A stretch of 7,197 nt of DNA, from assembly GCA_945899335.1 (NCBI GenBank), contig CAMDIP010000068.1:1-7197 (forward strand). The letters run 5' to 3'. The DNA comes from Bordetella parapertussis (GTDB taxonomy: Bacteria; Pseudomonadota; Gammaproteobacteria; Burkholderiales; Burkholderiaceae_C). Numbering within the stretch: position 1 is the stretch's first letter; every line of letters begins with the position of its first letter. The position numbers were made by a program, and so were the translations under genes. This document shows positions 7,128 to 7,197 of this stretch, in pieces. The notes under the pieces are model-generated. The model searched no databases. It saw only the letters and a list, made by a program, of their open reading frames with translations, and had not been told where the DNA came from.

Positions 7128-7197
7128 CGTCATCGCGAATATTTTCGTCATCGCGAGCGCAGCGAAGCGATCTCTAGACTGCTTCGTCGCTACGCTC
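7128..7197. repeat. GC-rich palindromic intergenic repeat (REP/MITE-like), cut by window end
   Basis: The 11-base motif CGTCATCGCGA occurs twice, at 7128-7138 and 7146-7156, the starts being 18 bases apart. From the second copy the sequence forms an imperfect hairpin: GAGCGCAGCGA (7155-7165) faces TCGCTACGCTC (7187-7197) with one mismatch, and inside it AAGC (7165-7168) can pair with GCTT (7181-7184). The design resembles the widely scattered 'GTCATTGCGAGCG...AGCGAAGC' type repeats found between genes in many bacteria. If that is right, the element should continue past 7197 with an inverted copy of the CGTCATCGCGA motif. There is no T tract, so it is not a classical intrinsic terminator, although the stem could protect the 3' end of ygfZ mRNA. 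Confidence 0.65.

Noticed and set aside
7128..7156. CRISPR array from two repeated 11-mers
   Set aside because: The repeat is too short, the gap between copies is only 7 bases and there is no third copy.
7155..7197. Terminal hairpin as a Rho-independent terminator of ygfZ
   Set aside because: No T tract follows within the window, and the duplicated motif fits a dispersed repeat better.
1..7197. A novel defence, mobile or biosynthetic system
   Set aside because: Every sizeable gene belongs to a recognised family, most are conserved housekeeping genes in a familiar order, and no transposase, integrase, toxin-antitoxin or attachment site is visible.

Overview
The window looks like a chromosomal housekeeping segment from a Betaproteobacterium of the order Burkholderiales, probably Comamonadaceae (Limnohabitans/Rhodoferax-like). 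This rests on the gene order ygfZ / mltG-tmk-holB-tatD-ankyrin protein, the style of the protein sequences and a moderate GC content. It is inferred from recalled family and synteny patterns, not from a database search. Coding density is very high: seven genes fill almost the whole window, and no stretch over 300 bases lacks a gene.

Left part (1-2032, + strand): the 3' part of a penicillin-acylase-family N-terminal-nucleophile hydrolase whose 5' end lies outside the window. After 21 bases comes a small exported c-type haem protein of the DUF3365/Tll0287-like family. It converges with the next gene, and the two stop codons are only 3 bp apart inside a short palindrome.

Centre (2036-6139, - strand, read right to left): a compact five-gene cluster, mltG (peptidoglycan endolytic transglycosylase), tmk (dTMP kinase), holB (DNA polymerase III delta' subunit), tatD (metal-dependent nuclease) and an exported ankyrin-repeat protein. 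Junctions are +5, -4 (ATGA), +3 and -4 (TTGA) nucleotides, so this is almost certainly one operon with coupled translation. It links cell-wall synthesis, dTTP supply and the replication clamp loader. The last gene has a TTG start and a very AT-rich signal-peptide segment.

Right part (6140-7197): a 45-bp divergent spacer separates mltG from ygfZ (+ strand), which encodes a folate-binding Fe-S cluster maintenance protein. An AT island in the spacer could act as a -10 box in both directions. After ygfZ the window ends inside a GC-rich palindromic element with a duplicated 11-bp motif, probably a dispersed intergenic repeat cut by the window edge.

I see no novel defence, mobile or biosynthetic system, no tRNA or rRNA, and no CRISPR array. 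The points worth a second look are the terminal repeat, the AT-rich TTG-started ankyrin gene, the palindrome shared by the two convergent stops, the divergent promoter, and the lack of a pilZ gene between holB and tatD.
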